The position numbers were made by a program, and so were the translations under genes. 64,000 nucleotides of DNA from Sphingobacterium sp. PCS056 (GTDB lineage: Bacteria > Bacteroidota > Bacteroidia > Sphingobacteriales > Sphingobacteriaceae), in contig NZ_CP096883.1 in assembly GCF_023273895.1 (NCBI RefSeq), positions 620,001-684,000 on the forward strand, in the 5' to 3' direction. Below are positions 7,866-15,749 of the stretch, in pieces (position 1 is the first letter of the stretch; each line of letters begins with the position of its first letter). The notes beneath the pieces were generated by a model, which saw nothing but the letters and a program-made list of their open reading frames with translations, searched no databases and was not told the origin of the DNA.

Positions 7866-9458
7866 GTGAATAGAAAACTTATCATTGGTACTCGTGGAAG
7901 TGCACTTGCGTTATGGCAAGCAAACTTCATCAAAGATCGTCTCGCTGAAATTGGCATAGAATCTGAATTAAAAATCATCAAAACTCAAGGTGATATCATT
8001 CAACATCTTCGTTTAGATAAACTGGAAGGTAAAGGTTTTTTTACTAAAGAATTAGAAGAGGAATTACTTCAGGGAACTATTGATTTAGCTGTTCACTCTC
8101 ATAAAGATTTACCTACAGTCAATCCTCCAGGATTGATTATTGCAGCCGTTTCTGATCGCGAAAATCCTGCTGAATTATTAATCATTCATAAAGATTGTGT
8201 TGACATTAAGAAACGTCTCTCATTAAAACATAATGCTACGGTTGGCACTTCTTCTAACAGACGTAAAGCACAACTTTCTGCTATAAGACCTGACCTTGAA
8301 TTTGCTGATCTACGTGGAAACTTACAGACGCGGATGCAGAAATTGAGAGATGAGCAATATGATGCTATCATGTTAGCAAAAGCTGGTATTTCTCGTATTG
8401 ATATGGATATTTCAGATTTTCATATTGAAGAGATACCTCCTGTAGAATTGGTCCCTGCTCCTGCTCAAGGTGTATTGGCTGTTCAAATTCGTGAACTAGA
8501 TGTGGAATTATTTCAGGCATTGCAACCTATCAATAATGAAGAAGTTCAAAGAACAATTGCGGTTGAACGTAAAGTTTTAAATCTCTTTGATGCAGGTTGT
8601 CACGCTCCATTGGGGGCTTATTGTCGTAAGGTTGGTGATACATACGAAGCTTGGACTTCCATCGCTGATACGAGTGATGATTTTCCTGATCGTTTTTACG
8701 TGAAAGGAAATGACCCTGCACTATTGCCTGAAATTATATTTTCTAAGTACGCTAAAGACAGAAAGCTTCCAAGTTCGGTTTTCATTAGTCGCGATTTGGA
8801 TGAAAACTCTTATCTATCTCGTTTCTTTGCTAAACATAATATTCAGGCAGATGCACGTTCTTTAATTAAAATATTCCCCATTATCAATAAATTGGATCCA
8901 TATATCCTAAAGCATGTAGATTGGATCTTTTTCGGAAGTAAAAATGGTATCGAGCATTTTTTTAGCTTAGAACCTCGCTTAAGTAAAAAGACAAAAATTG
9001 CTGTTGTTGGTCGTGGTTCGGAAGAAACATTGCGCAAATTTGATCGTGTAGCTGATTTTTCGGGTGAACAGTTCGGGATTAATATGGAGGAAATCGGTGC
9101 TAATTTTGCTGCAGTGGCAAATGGTGGTACCGTTTTAATTCCTCGTGCTAAAGGATCTTTAGAAACAATTCAGAAAGCGCTTAGTCCAGAAACTAAGGTG
9201 ATCAATATGCCTGTGTATGAAACTGTACTTGAGGACAATGTCAATGCTACAAGCGCTGAGGTCTTAATATTTACAAGTCCGAGCAATGCTGAGGCCTATT
9301 TTGTCGACAATTTAATTGAACCTGAACAACAAGTCATTTGTATCGGCCGCTCTACTGCTGCGATATTTGATGAAATGGGACTTTCCTATACACTTCCTTA
9401 CTCACCCGATGAGATCGGATTGGCGGAGGCTATATTTGGATTAGATTATTCTTCATAA
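7866..9458 (+). CDS. hemC-hemD: Fused porphobilinogen deaminase / uroporphyrinogen-III synthase
   Basis: One 530-residue chain covers two consecutive haem steps. Residues 1 to about 290 are HemC, which polymerises four porphobilinogens: IIGTRGSALALWQ, the catalytic Asp81 in HSHKDLPT, the RGNLQTR loop, and Cys245 in FDAGCHAPLG, which carries the dipyrromethane cofactor. Residues from about 295 to the end match the two-lobed, poorly conserved HemD fold, which closes and inverts ring D: DWIFFGSKNGIEHFF, KIAVVGRGSEETL, FTSPSNAEAYF and a terminal CIGRSTAAIFDEMG. Fusion would pass the labile hydroxymethylbilane on directly. The start is GTG. A terminator follows the stop. HemC is certain; HemD is by fold pattern and context. 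Confidence 0.9.
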   Translation: MNRKLIIGTRGSALALWQANFIKDRLAEIGIESELKIIKTQGDIIQHLRLDKLEGKGFFTKELEEELLQGTIDLAVHSHKDLPTVNPPGLIIAAVSDRENPAELLIIHKDCVDIKKRLSLKHNATVGTSSNRRKAQLSAIRPDLEFADLRGNLQTRMQKLRDEQYDAIMLAKAGISRIDMDISDFHIEEIPPVELVPAPAQGVLAVQIRELDVELFQALQPINNEEVQRTIAVERKVLNLFDAGCHAPLGAYCRKVGDTYEAWTSIADTSDDFPDRFYVKGNDPALLPEIIFSKYAKDRKLPSSVFISRDLDENSYLSRFFAKHNIQADARSLIKIFPIINKLDPYILKHVDWIFFGSKNGIEHFFSLEPRLSKKTKIAVVGRGSEETLRKFDRVADFSGEQFGINMEEIGANFAAVANGGTVLIPRAKGSLETIQKALSPETKVINMPVYETVLEDNVNATSAEVLIFTSPSNAEAYFVDNLIEPEQQVICIGRSTAAIFDEMGLSYTLPYSPDEIGLAEAIFGLDYSS

Positions 9459-9461
9459 TAC

Positions 9462-9496
9462 GATTGGAAGAACTTGATGTTCTTCCAATCTTCTTT
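9462..9496 (+). terminator. Terminator between hemCD and hemB
   Basis: GATTGGAAGAAC (9462-9473), loop TTGAT, GTTCTTCCAATC (9479-9490), then a short T-rich stretch. The 12-bp stem is perfect. The T-run is weak, so it may attenuate rather than stop transcription into hemB. It also rules out a hemB start at 9474, which would fall in the loop. Confidence 0.65.
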
Positions 9497-9509
9497 AAAT
9501 ACATATATC

Positions 9510-10481
9510 ATGTTACAACGTCCGAGAAGAAATCGTAAATCTGCTGTGATTCGCGATATGATTCAAGAAAACCGTCTAAGTACGGGTAATTTAATCTTTC
9601 CACTCTTTATTGTAGAAGGGCAAAATCAAAAAACAGCAATTTCATCTATGCCTGGTATCTATCGCTATTCGATTGATAACTTATTGCGTGAAATTGAAAG
9701 TTGCATGAAACTGGGATTAAATTCATTTGATCTGTTTCCTGCTGTTGAGGAGTCTTTGAAAGATAAGTTCGCCACTGAAAGTTATAGAAAGGGTACTTTA
9801 TATCTTCAAGCCATTGAAGAGGTTAAGAAAAACTTTCCTGAAGCTTGTGTGATTACTGATGTTGCGATGGATCCTTACAGTTCGGACGGTCACGATGGTA
9901 TCGTCGAAAATGGTGAAATCTTAAATGACGAAACATTAGTTGTTTTAGGAAAAATGGCTTTGGCTCATGCACACGCTGGTGCAGATATTATTGCTCCCTC
10001 TGACATGATGGATGGCCGCATTGGCTATATCCGTAATATCTTGGATGAAAATGGATTTACAAATGTGTCCTTGATGTCCTATACGGCAAAATATGCTTCA
10101 TCATTTTATGGTCCATTTCGTGATGCCTTGGGTTCTGCTCCTAAAAAGGGAGACAAAAAGAGCTATCAAATGAACTATGCTAACAGTAGAGAGGCATTGA
10201 TCGAAGCTCAACTTGATATCGAAGAAGGTGCGGACTTCTTAATGGTAAAACCTGGTTTGCCTTATCTGGATATCATTAAATCACTGCATGATAACTTTGA
10301 TCTACCCATTGCCGCTTATAATGTTTCTGGCGAATATGCGATGATCAAAGCCGCTATCGGTAACGGCTGGCTGCAAGAGACGGCTATACTGGAAACGTTA
10401 ATGAGTTTCCGCCGTGCAGGTGCTACAGCAATTTTAACCTACCATGCCAAAGAAGCAATAGAAAAAGGTTGGATTAAATAA
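9510..10481 (+). CDS. hemB: Delta-aminolevulinic acid dehydratase (porphobilinogen synthase)
   Basis: Condenses two 5-aminolevulinates to porphobilinogen. From the ATG at 9510 the protein begins MLQRPRRNRKSAVIRDMI, the usual family start, and is 323 residues long. The two active-site lysines are Lys194 (SYTAKYASSFYGPFRDA) and Lys247 (MVKPGLPYLDI). The metal-site loop reads ITDVAMDPYSSDGHDG with aspartates in place of the three cysteines of zinc enzymes, so it should be the magnesium/potassium-type enzyme. A reading twelve codons longer would start inside the loop of the preceding terminator and was rejected. Confidence 0.96.
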   Translation: MLQRPRRNRKSAVIRDMIQENRLSTGNLIFPLFIVEGQNQKTAISSMPGIYRYSIDNLLREIESCMKLGLNSFDLFPAVEESLKDKFATESYRKGTLYLQAIEEVKKNFPEACVITDVAMDPYSSDGHDGIVENGEILNDETLVVLGKMALAHAHAGADIIAPSDMMDGRIGYIRNILDENGFTNVSLMSYTAKYASSFYGPFRDALGSAPKKGDKKSYQMNYANSREALIEAQLDIEEGADFLMVKPGLPYLDIIKSLHDNFDLPIAAYNVSGEYAMIKAAIGNGWLQETAILETLMSFRRAGATAILTYHAKEAIEKGWIK

Positions 10482-10491
10482 GCAACTTTAG

Positions 10492-10542
10492 ATATAACAA
10501 ATAAAGCCCAAGTGCAATGCTCTTGGGCTTTATTTGTTATAT
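10492..10542 (+). terminator. Strong terminator behind hemB
   Basis: About 21-bp perfect stem centred on AAAGCCCAAG/CTTGGGCTTT with a nine-base loop (arms 10492-10512 and 10522-10542). The T-rich right arm supplies the U-tract. Confidence 0.8.
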
Positions 10543-10629
10543 AAGCATAGCGGATTATAATGACCTATATCGTGTTTATTATTATGCTATTCCTTACACT
10601 GAAATGAGAGATTTTAGTAAATAATTGGA

Positions 10630-10637
10630 TACTTTTG
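10630..10637 (+). promoter_or_regulatory. -7 box (TACTTTTG) for hemL
   Basis: Exact TAnnTTTG 20 nt before the hemL ATG. Transcription would start near 10644. No clean -33 TTG. Confidence 0.45.
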
Positions 10638-10657
10638 TAGTGTAAAAATGAATCAAT

Positions 10658-11989
10658 ATGACACAACAAAATAGCGCTCACACGAAAACTGCTGATATTT
10701 CTAGAGAAAAGTCTGCTCAACTTTTTGAAAAAGCGAAACAATATTTTCCTGGTGGAGTAAATTCTCCTGTCCGTGCTTTCAAATCTGTATATGGTACTCC
10801 TTTATTTATTGAAAGAGGAGATAAAGCTCATATCTGGGATGCGGATGAAAATGAGTTTATCGATTTTTGTTGTTCTTGGGGTCCTCTTATTCTAGGCCAC
10901 AACAATGATCAAATTCGTGAGGCTGTAACGGCACAGTTGAGCAAAGGCTTAAGTTTTGGAGCGCCTACTGCTTTGGAAAATGAATTGGCAGAATTGATTA
11001 TTTCCAATAATAGATTTATCGAGAAAATTCGTTTTGTAAGTTCGGGAACGGAAGCTGTCATGTCGGCAATACGTTTGGCCAGAGGTTATACTAAACGTGA
11101 TAAAATTGTAAAATTTGAAGGTTGCTATCATGGTCACTCGGATTCCCTTTTGGTAAAGGCTGGATCTGGATTGGTTACTTTTGGTGAGACTTCTTCTGCT
11201 GGTGTACCTAAAGCATTTGCGGATGAAACTATTGTGATAGCATTAAATGATGAGGAGGCTTTGGCAGCTGTTTTTGAACAATTTAAAGATCAGATTGCTG
11301 CTGTTATTATTGAGGGAGTCCCTGCCAATAATGGTCTTTTACTTCAAACAAAAGAATATATTCATTATTTAAGGGATATCACCAAACAAAATGGGGCTTT
11401 ACTCATCTTTGATGAGGTTATCACGGGTTTTCGTTTGGGTTTTGAGGGCGCCGCAGCTTATTATGAGGTGAAACCTGACATCATCACTTATGGTAAAATT
11501 ATCGGTGGTGGTATGCCGGTAGGTGCCTATGGTGCCTCTCAGGAACTGATGAGTTGTATATCTCCAGATGGTGCCGTATATCAAGCGGGTACTCTTTCTG
11601 GCAATCCTGTTGCTATGGCTGCTGGAATAGCAACATGCAAAATCTTAACACAGCCTGATTTTTATAAAAACCTGAATGCAACAACTGCTTCTTTCGTTTC
11701 GGATATTCGTAACTACATCGAGGAGAAAAAATATGAAGTAAAAATCTTTACGATAGCTTCTATTTTTTGGTTTGCTTTTACGGATCAAGATGCCATCCTA
11801 AAGGCGAGTGAAATCGACCCTAATTCGATGGATTTTTACAAAAAAATGCACCGAGAATTATTAAACCGTGGTATCTATTTTGGTCCTTCAGGTTATGAGG
11901 TTGGCTTTATTTCTCATGCGCATACGGATGCTGATTTAGCTACTGCTAAGGAACATATTTTCGCTGCTTTGGATTTAGTTTTTGGATAA
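10658..11989 (+). CDS. hemL: Glutamate-1-semialdehyde 2,1-aminomutase
   Basis: PLP enzyme that converts glutamate-1-semialdehyde to 5-aminolevulinate, between HemA and HemB. Family motifs: YFPGGVNSPVRAFKSV at the N-terminus, SSGTEAVMSAIRLARG, FEGCYHGHSDSLLVKAGSG, FDEVITGFR with the pyridine-binding Asp, and Lys280 in TYGKIIGGGMPVGAYG as the PLP lysine. Length 443. It has its own -7 box and is separated from hemB by a strong terminator, so it is a single-gene unit inside the haem block. Confidence 0.97.
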   Translation: MTQQNSAHTKTADISREKSAQLFEKAKQYFPGGVNSPVRAFKSVYGTPLFIERGDKAHIWDADENEFIDFCCSWGPLILGHNNDQIREAVTAQLSKGLSFGAPTALENELAELIISNNRFIEKIRFVSSGTEAVMSAIRLARGYTKRDKIVKFEGCYHGHSDSLLVKAGSGLVTFGETSSAGVPKAFADETIVIALNDEEALAAVFEQFKDQIAAVIIEGVPANNGLLLQTKEYIHYLRDITKQNGALLIFDEVITGFRLGFEGAAAYYEVKPDIITYGKIIGGGMPVGAYGASQELMSCISPDGAVYQAGTLSGNPVAMAAGIATCKILTQPDFYKNLNATTASFVSDIRNYIEEKKYEVKIFTIASIFWFAFTDQDAILKASEIDPNSMDFYKKMHRELLNRGIYFGPSGYEVGFISHAHTDADLATAKEHIFAALDLVFG

Positions 11990-12049
11990 TTGTAAACTTT
12001 TTCATGATTTAACTGTTTATATTTATTGTAAGATCAATACATAATAATT

Positions 12050-12871
12050 ATGAAAAAAAATATCTTAAAGTCTGCTGTAGCTGTTTTAGCTATCACGGGA
12101 ACACTAGCTTCATGTCAAAATACCGCAACTAAAACAACTACGGGACAAGATTCTATTGTATCGCATGATACTACTGCTCATACAGAAATTACAGTTACAC
12201 CTGTCGCGGACTCAAAAGCATTCCCTGGAGCAGATCTAAAAGTTGCATCAATTACTTCTGAAAAAGTGGGAACAGATTCGGCAAAAGTAATGGTAAAATA
12301 CACGGTTAGTAATTTTAAACTAACGGAGCAAACGGCTCATGATCATCATATGGCTAATTCACATGATGGTCAGCATATTCACTTTATTTTGGACAATAAG
12401 CCATATGCTGCTCTATATAAACCTGAACATACGGTGACTGTAGCATTGAATTCTGAGCACTATCTGATGTCATTCTTATCTCGCTCTTATCATGAGTCGA
12501 TTAAAACAACTGAGGCATCTAAGTTGGTCAAATTTAAGGTTGATAAAGATGGTAAAGTGGTGCAGGACGCTGCAGTTACGGCTCCTTCGCTATTCTACAG
12601 CCGTCCAAAAGGTGAATATAAAGGTGAGGATACAAAAGTATTATTGCTAGATTTTTTCTTAGTTAATACGACTTTAGCTGCTGATGGAAACAAGGTACTA
12701 GCGGATGTAAATGGAAAACAATTTACATTGGATAAATGGGGTCCTTACGAAATCAAAGGTTTGCCTCTTGGCGATGCGAAAATAAAATTGTCTTTAGTTG
12801 ATAAAGATGGTAATGCCATCACGGGAGATAATGTTTCAATAGAAAGAGATATCAAATTGTTAGCGCAATAG
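12050..12871 (+). CDS. Lipoprotein with His-rich segment, unknown function
   Basis: Signal peptide MKKNILKSAVAVLAITGTLASC with lipidation at Cys23, then a Thr/Ser-rich linker of about 30 residues. The central part holds a histidine cluster, DHHMANSHDGQHIHFILDN (about residues 102-120), followed by KPEHTVTVALNSEHYLMSFLSRSYHESIK. The HIHFILD pattern recalls small cupredoxin- or DUF4399-like domains that place a GxHxH motif in a beta-sandwich, so metal binding is possible but inferred. It is probably anchored in the outer or inner membrane facing the periplasm. It stands alone, ended by its own terminator. Homologues are sometimes labelled phosphopeptide-binding, which this sequence does not itself support. 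Confidence 0.6.
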   Translation: MKKNILKSAVAVLAITGTLASCQNTATKTTTGQDSIVSHDTTAHTEITVTPVADSKAFPGADLKVASITSEKVGTDSAKVMVKYTVSNFKLTEQTAHDHHMANSHDGQHIHFILDNKPYAALYKPEHTVTVALNSEHYLMSFLSRSYHESIKTTEASKLVKFKVDKDGKVVQDAAVTAPSLFYSRPKGEYKGEDTKVLLLDFFLVNTTLAADGNKVLADVNGKQFTLDKWGPYEIKGLPLGDAKIKLSLVDKDGNAITGDNVSIERDIKLLAQ

Positions 12872-12890
12872 ACTCTATCCAATAAAATTA

Positions 12891-12921
12891 AAAAGCTTCG
12901 AAATATTTCGAAGCTTTTTTT
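12891..12921 (+). terminator. Terminator behind the His-rich lipoprotein gene
   Basis: AAAGCTTCGAAA/TTTCGAAGCTTT palindrome directly followed by T-rich DNA, 20 nt behind the stop codon. Confidence 0.85.
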
Positions 12922-13095
12922 GTTTTTAAGCTGTTTTTTATAATCTAATTTTAAAATAGTTAGTTGAAAAAAATTAAAATTTTAACGGTAATTATTTTTT
13001 AAAATATGAGGTTATTTTATCTCGTTTTCTCGATAAATTGACGCCAAATTCAGTATATTTAAGAAACCTTTATAAACTTAAATATCAACTGCAAT

Positions 13096-14283
13096 ATGCG
13101 TCGTCGTATACTTCTATTTTTTCTATTTTTATTCCTTTTAAAAACAACTACAGCTCAACAGAATCCTGCGATTTATATACACACCGATCGAGATTTTTAT
13201 TTCCCAGGTGATACTATCTAGTTTAAGGGTTATGTCATTGACAATGGATTTCTCTCGTCAACTACACTCAATTTATATATTAAAATTGCAGAAGCAAATG
13301 GTCAAACCTATCAACAATCTGTTGCTTTAGTTTCGAAAGGTATTACTGCTAGTCATTTTGTTGTTCCTGCTACTTACCAAGGGCAAGAATTATTTATAAA
13401 TGCTTATACGCGAATGATGAACTGTCCTCTTCAAACTTCCTATTTTAAAAGGATCGGAGTTCTTCAAAGTGACAGCCTTAATGCATCTCTAACCACAACC
13501 TCCCAATCTTCTTCTGATCAAGATTACCAAATCAGGATCTACCCTGAAGGCGGTGTCCTATTATCCGAAATGGAAAATCAACTTATTATCTAATCTCATG
13601 ATGGGCATGGTTATCCTGCTGTTGCAAGAGGAAAGCTGACTCAAGAAGATGGAAAATCGCTCACTTCCTTTGAAACGGACAGCGCTGGATATGCCCAGAT
13701 CTAATTTACTCCTGTTAGTGGAGCTAAATATATAATCTCATGGGTGGATGAAGATCAGCAGGAACGAAAAAATAAGATTCGGGAATCTCAAATGGGAGCT
13801 AAAGCGATTATACAGTCTACGGTAGATAAAACAACGATTCAGCTCATGGGTAATTTACCTGATCAACAGGTGGTGTTGTATGCAAAATTAGGGAAACGAA
13901 CATTATTTGAACAAGAATTTACATTAACAAAAGATAAAAAAATAAGTATTCCTTAAGGTAGACCTGCGGTGCTTATTTATCAGTCTGCTCCCAGTGAAGT
14001 GAATAAGGAAATTGGTAAAGCTATAGACGAACAAACTATAATGGGTTACCTACCTGTCAAACAATATACAGTCACTACGTACGAGACAGTGGCTAAGAAG
14101 TTTTCATCTGGATATGACGAGCGTAGTACACTATATTGGAATCCCTTTGTTACGATTTCTGCTGGTGAAAGCACGCCTGAATACACCTTTTTCAATAATA
14201 GCAAAGCAAATAGTTATTGCCTGACCATACAGGGCATCAGCAATAGCGGAAAGGTTATTTACTATAGAAAGGTATTTAGGTAA
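13096..14283 (+). pseudogene. MG2/macroglobulin-like secreted protein with four in-frame stops
   Basis: A single uninterrupted frame of 395 codons, broken only by TAG at 13219 and TAA at 13591, 13702 and 13954; there is no frameshift. It begins with a signal peptide (MRRRILLFFLFLFLLKTTTA) and the typical start of Bacteroidota MG2-domain proteins, YIHTDRDFYFPGDTI then stop then FKGYV, where the family has Trp (TGG to TAG). The C-terminus (TLYWNPFVTISAGES, then YCLTIQGISNSGKVIYYRKVF) resembles the normal end of the family. Relatives I recall are about twice as long, so the middle seems deleted as well. Probably inactive. Its conservation despite four stops suggests recent loss. Confidence 0.75.
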
Positions 14284-14297
14284 TGGTATTTTTAAAC

Positions 14298-14333
14298 AAA
14301 AAAAGGGATTGAATAAATTCAATCCCTTTTTTT
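14298..14333. terminator. Bidirectional terminator, MG2 pseudogene / surface operon
   Basis: GGGATTGAAT/ATTCAATCCC stem bordered by A7 and T7, so it works in both directions. It marks the 3' end of the twelve-gene minus-strand operon. Confidence 0.9.
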
Positions 14334-14347
14334 GTTTGTCATTTTAA

Positions 14348-15736
14348 TTAATGTCCCAAAGCTCTAAACTCTCCCAGATGCGTAAATGCATCAGCAGCGT
14401 TTTTAGCTTTAGTCATTGTAACACGTACGTATCTTGCTTTAATGACATTCGGAAGTTTATAATCCTGCCATTCAGCTTTAGTAGGGTCAAAAGTTAGGGC
14501 AGTACCAATAGTGGTAAAGTTAATACCATCCACAGAAGTTTCCAAATTGTACTCCACAAATCCATTTGTATTCGTCCCTCTTCTTATCATTCCAATCTTT
14601 GATAGGATTTCTTCTTTACCAAAATCTATTTTAAACCAATGAGGAAAAGATATAGAAGGTGAGTATTGAGAATGCCAAAAAGTAGTGATATTACCATCAA
14701 TTAGAGCAGCGGCACCTCCTCCATCACCAGCCTGGTTATCTGAGACTGTAGCACTCCATCCTGATTTAATAATTTCTGAAAGTGGCTTTACCTGAATAAT
14801 TTGAACTGGAGATGTCGTTCCGTCCGTAGTTAATGTAACGTTTAAAATCGTTATTTTTCCGCCAACATCAAAACTTAGTTTACCAACTGCATCGGTATTC
14901 CCCTTTAAGTCTACGATTTTATTGATTCCGTTTAACTGATAGTTCACCTGGATATCGAGAGGATCTCTAGTTGTATTCTTCCAAGTAAGAATTGCGTCAT
15001 TACCATCCACATAGGCTAATAAGGTGGGTAAAATCAATTTGTAGATCATGAGTCCTGGAGCGATTTGTTTATCACCTTTAATATTTCTATTCCATTTATC
15101 ATCTTTGAAATTAATAGAAAAGTCTATAGGCTTTGTTTCGTCGGTTAAACCATGTACTATTACAGTATCTTGGACATTTCCTTTGATTTCCTGATTATAA
15201 TTTTTACCATTAAAGCTATAACTAATAGTACCATGAATCTCCCTAGTTGAAGTAGTTGGAAATATAAAAGTTACACCACCCGGTATAGGTTGAACGTTTA
15301 CATTGGAAATCTTATAATCTGCTTCAAATGGTCTGGGGGTTAGGCTTACCATCGTAATTTTAGACGCTGTTCCCTCAGAAGTAAAATATTGCAAATTAAT
15401 AAGGTATTCCTTCATTTGGTCCAACTGTAAAATAGTCGCTTGATCAAACTTAACAACTTCTATTTTCTTCAACTCAACACCCTCATTATAAGTGATTTGC
15501 GCTTTAACTACGCGATCACTAAGATCTGGCCAATAAATCTCAATAGATTGATTAAATGCTGAGACAAAAGTCAAATTTGTTGGTCTTGCTGTCGGTCTAT
15601 TTTCAGAGACTTCAACCTCCGTATTTGCATTTTTTGGAAAAACCAATTCCTCTTCTTTACATCCGTGTATAGCCAACATCATTCCTCCTAAGAGTATGAA
15701 GTGACGGATTGTCAATTTATTTTTTATTTTCATCAT
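14348..15736 (-). CDS. DUF4998-type lipoprotein with C-terminal F5/8 type C domain
   Basis: Last gene of the surface operon. Signal peptide ending in MLAIHGC (lipobox Cys26), then a DUF4998-like region (RPTARPTNLTFVSAFNQSIEIYWPDLSDRV, about 47-140), two further beta-sandwich-like stretches, and a C-terminal discoidin/F5-8C carbohydrate-binding domain of about 140 residues (WSATVSDNQAGDGGGAAALIDGNITTFWHSQY, with LETSVDGINFT and a final ARYVRVTM). It has no catalytic motif, so it is probably a surface glycan- or glycoprotein-binding protein serving the operon. It is 13 nt from the next gene upstream. Domain numbers are from memory; the F5/8C call is strong. Confidence 0.75.
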   Translation of the reverse strand: MMKIKNKLTIRHFILLGGMMLAIHGCKEEELVFPKNANTEVEVSENRPTARPTNLTFVSAFNQSIEIYWPDLSDRVVKAQITYNEGVELKKIEVVKFDQATILQLDQMKEYLINLQYFTSEGTASKITMVSLTPRPFEADYKISNVNVQPIPGGVTFIFPTTSTREIHGTISYSFNGKNYNQEIKGNVQDTVIVHGLTDETKPIDFSINFKDDKWNRNIKGDKQIAPGLMIYKLILPTLLAYVDGNDAILTWKNTTRDPLDIQVNYQLNGINKIVDLKGNTDAVGKLSFDVGGKITILNVTLTTDGTTSPVQIIQVKPLSEIIKSGWSATVSDNQAGDGGGAAALIDGNITTFWHSQYSPSISFPHWFKIDFGKEEILSKIGMIRRGTNTNGFVEYNLETSVDGINFTTIGTALTFDPTKAEWQDYKLPNVIKARYVRVTMTKAKNAADAFTHLGEFRALGH

Positions 15737-15749
15737 GACGGATTAAAAT

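Noticed and set aside
13096..14283. A changed genetic code or programmed recoding to explain the four stops
   Set aside because: All neighbouring genes use TAA, TAG and TGA as normal stops; recoding is kept only as a remote option in the finding.
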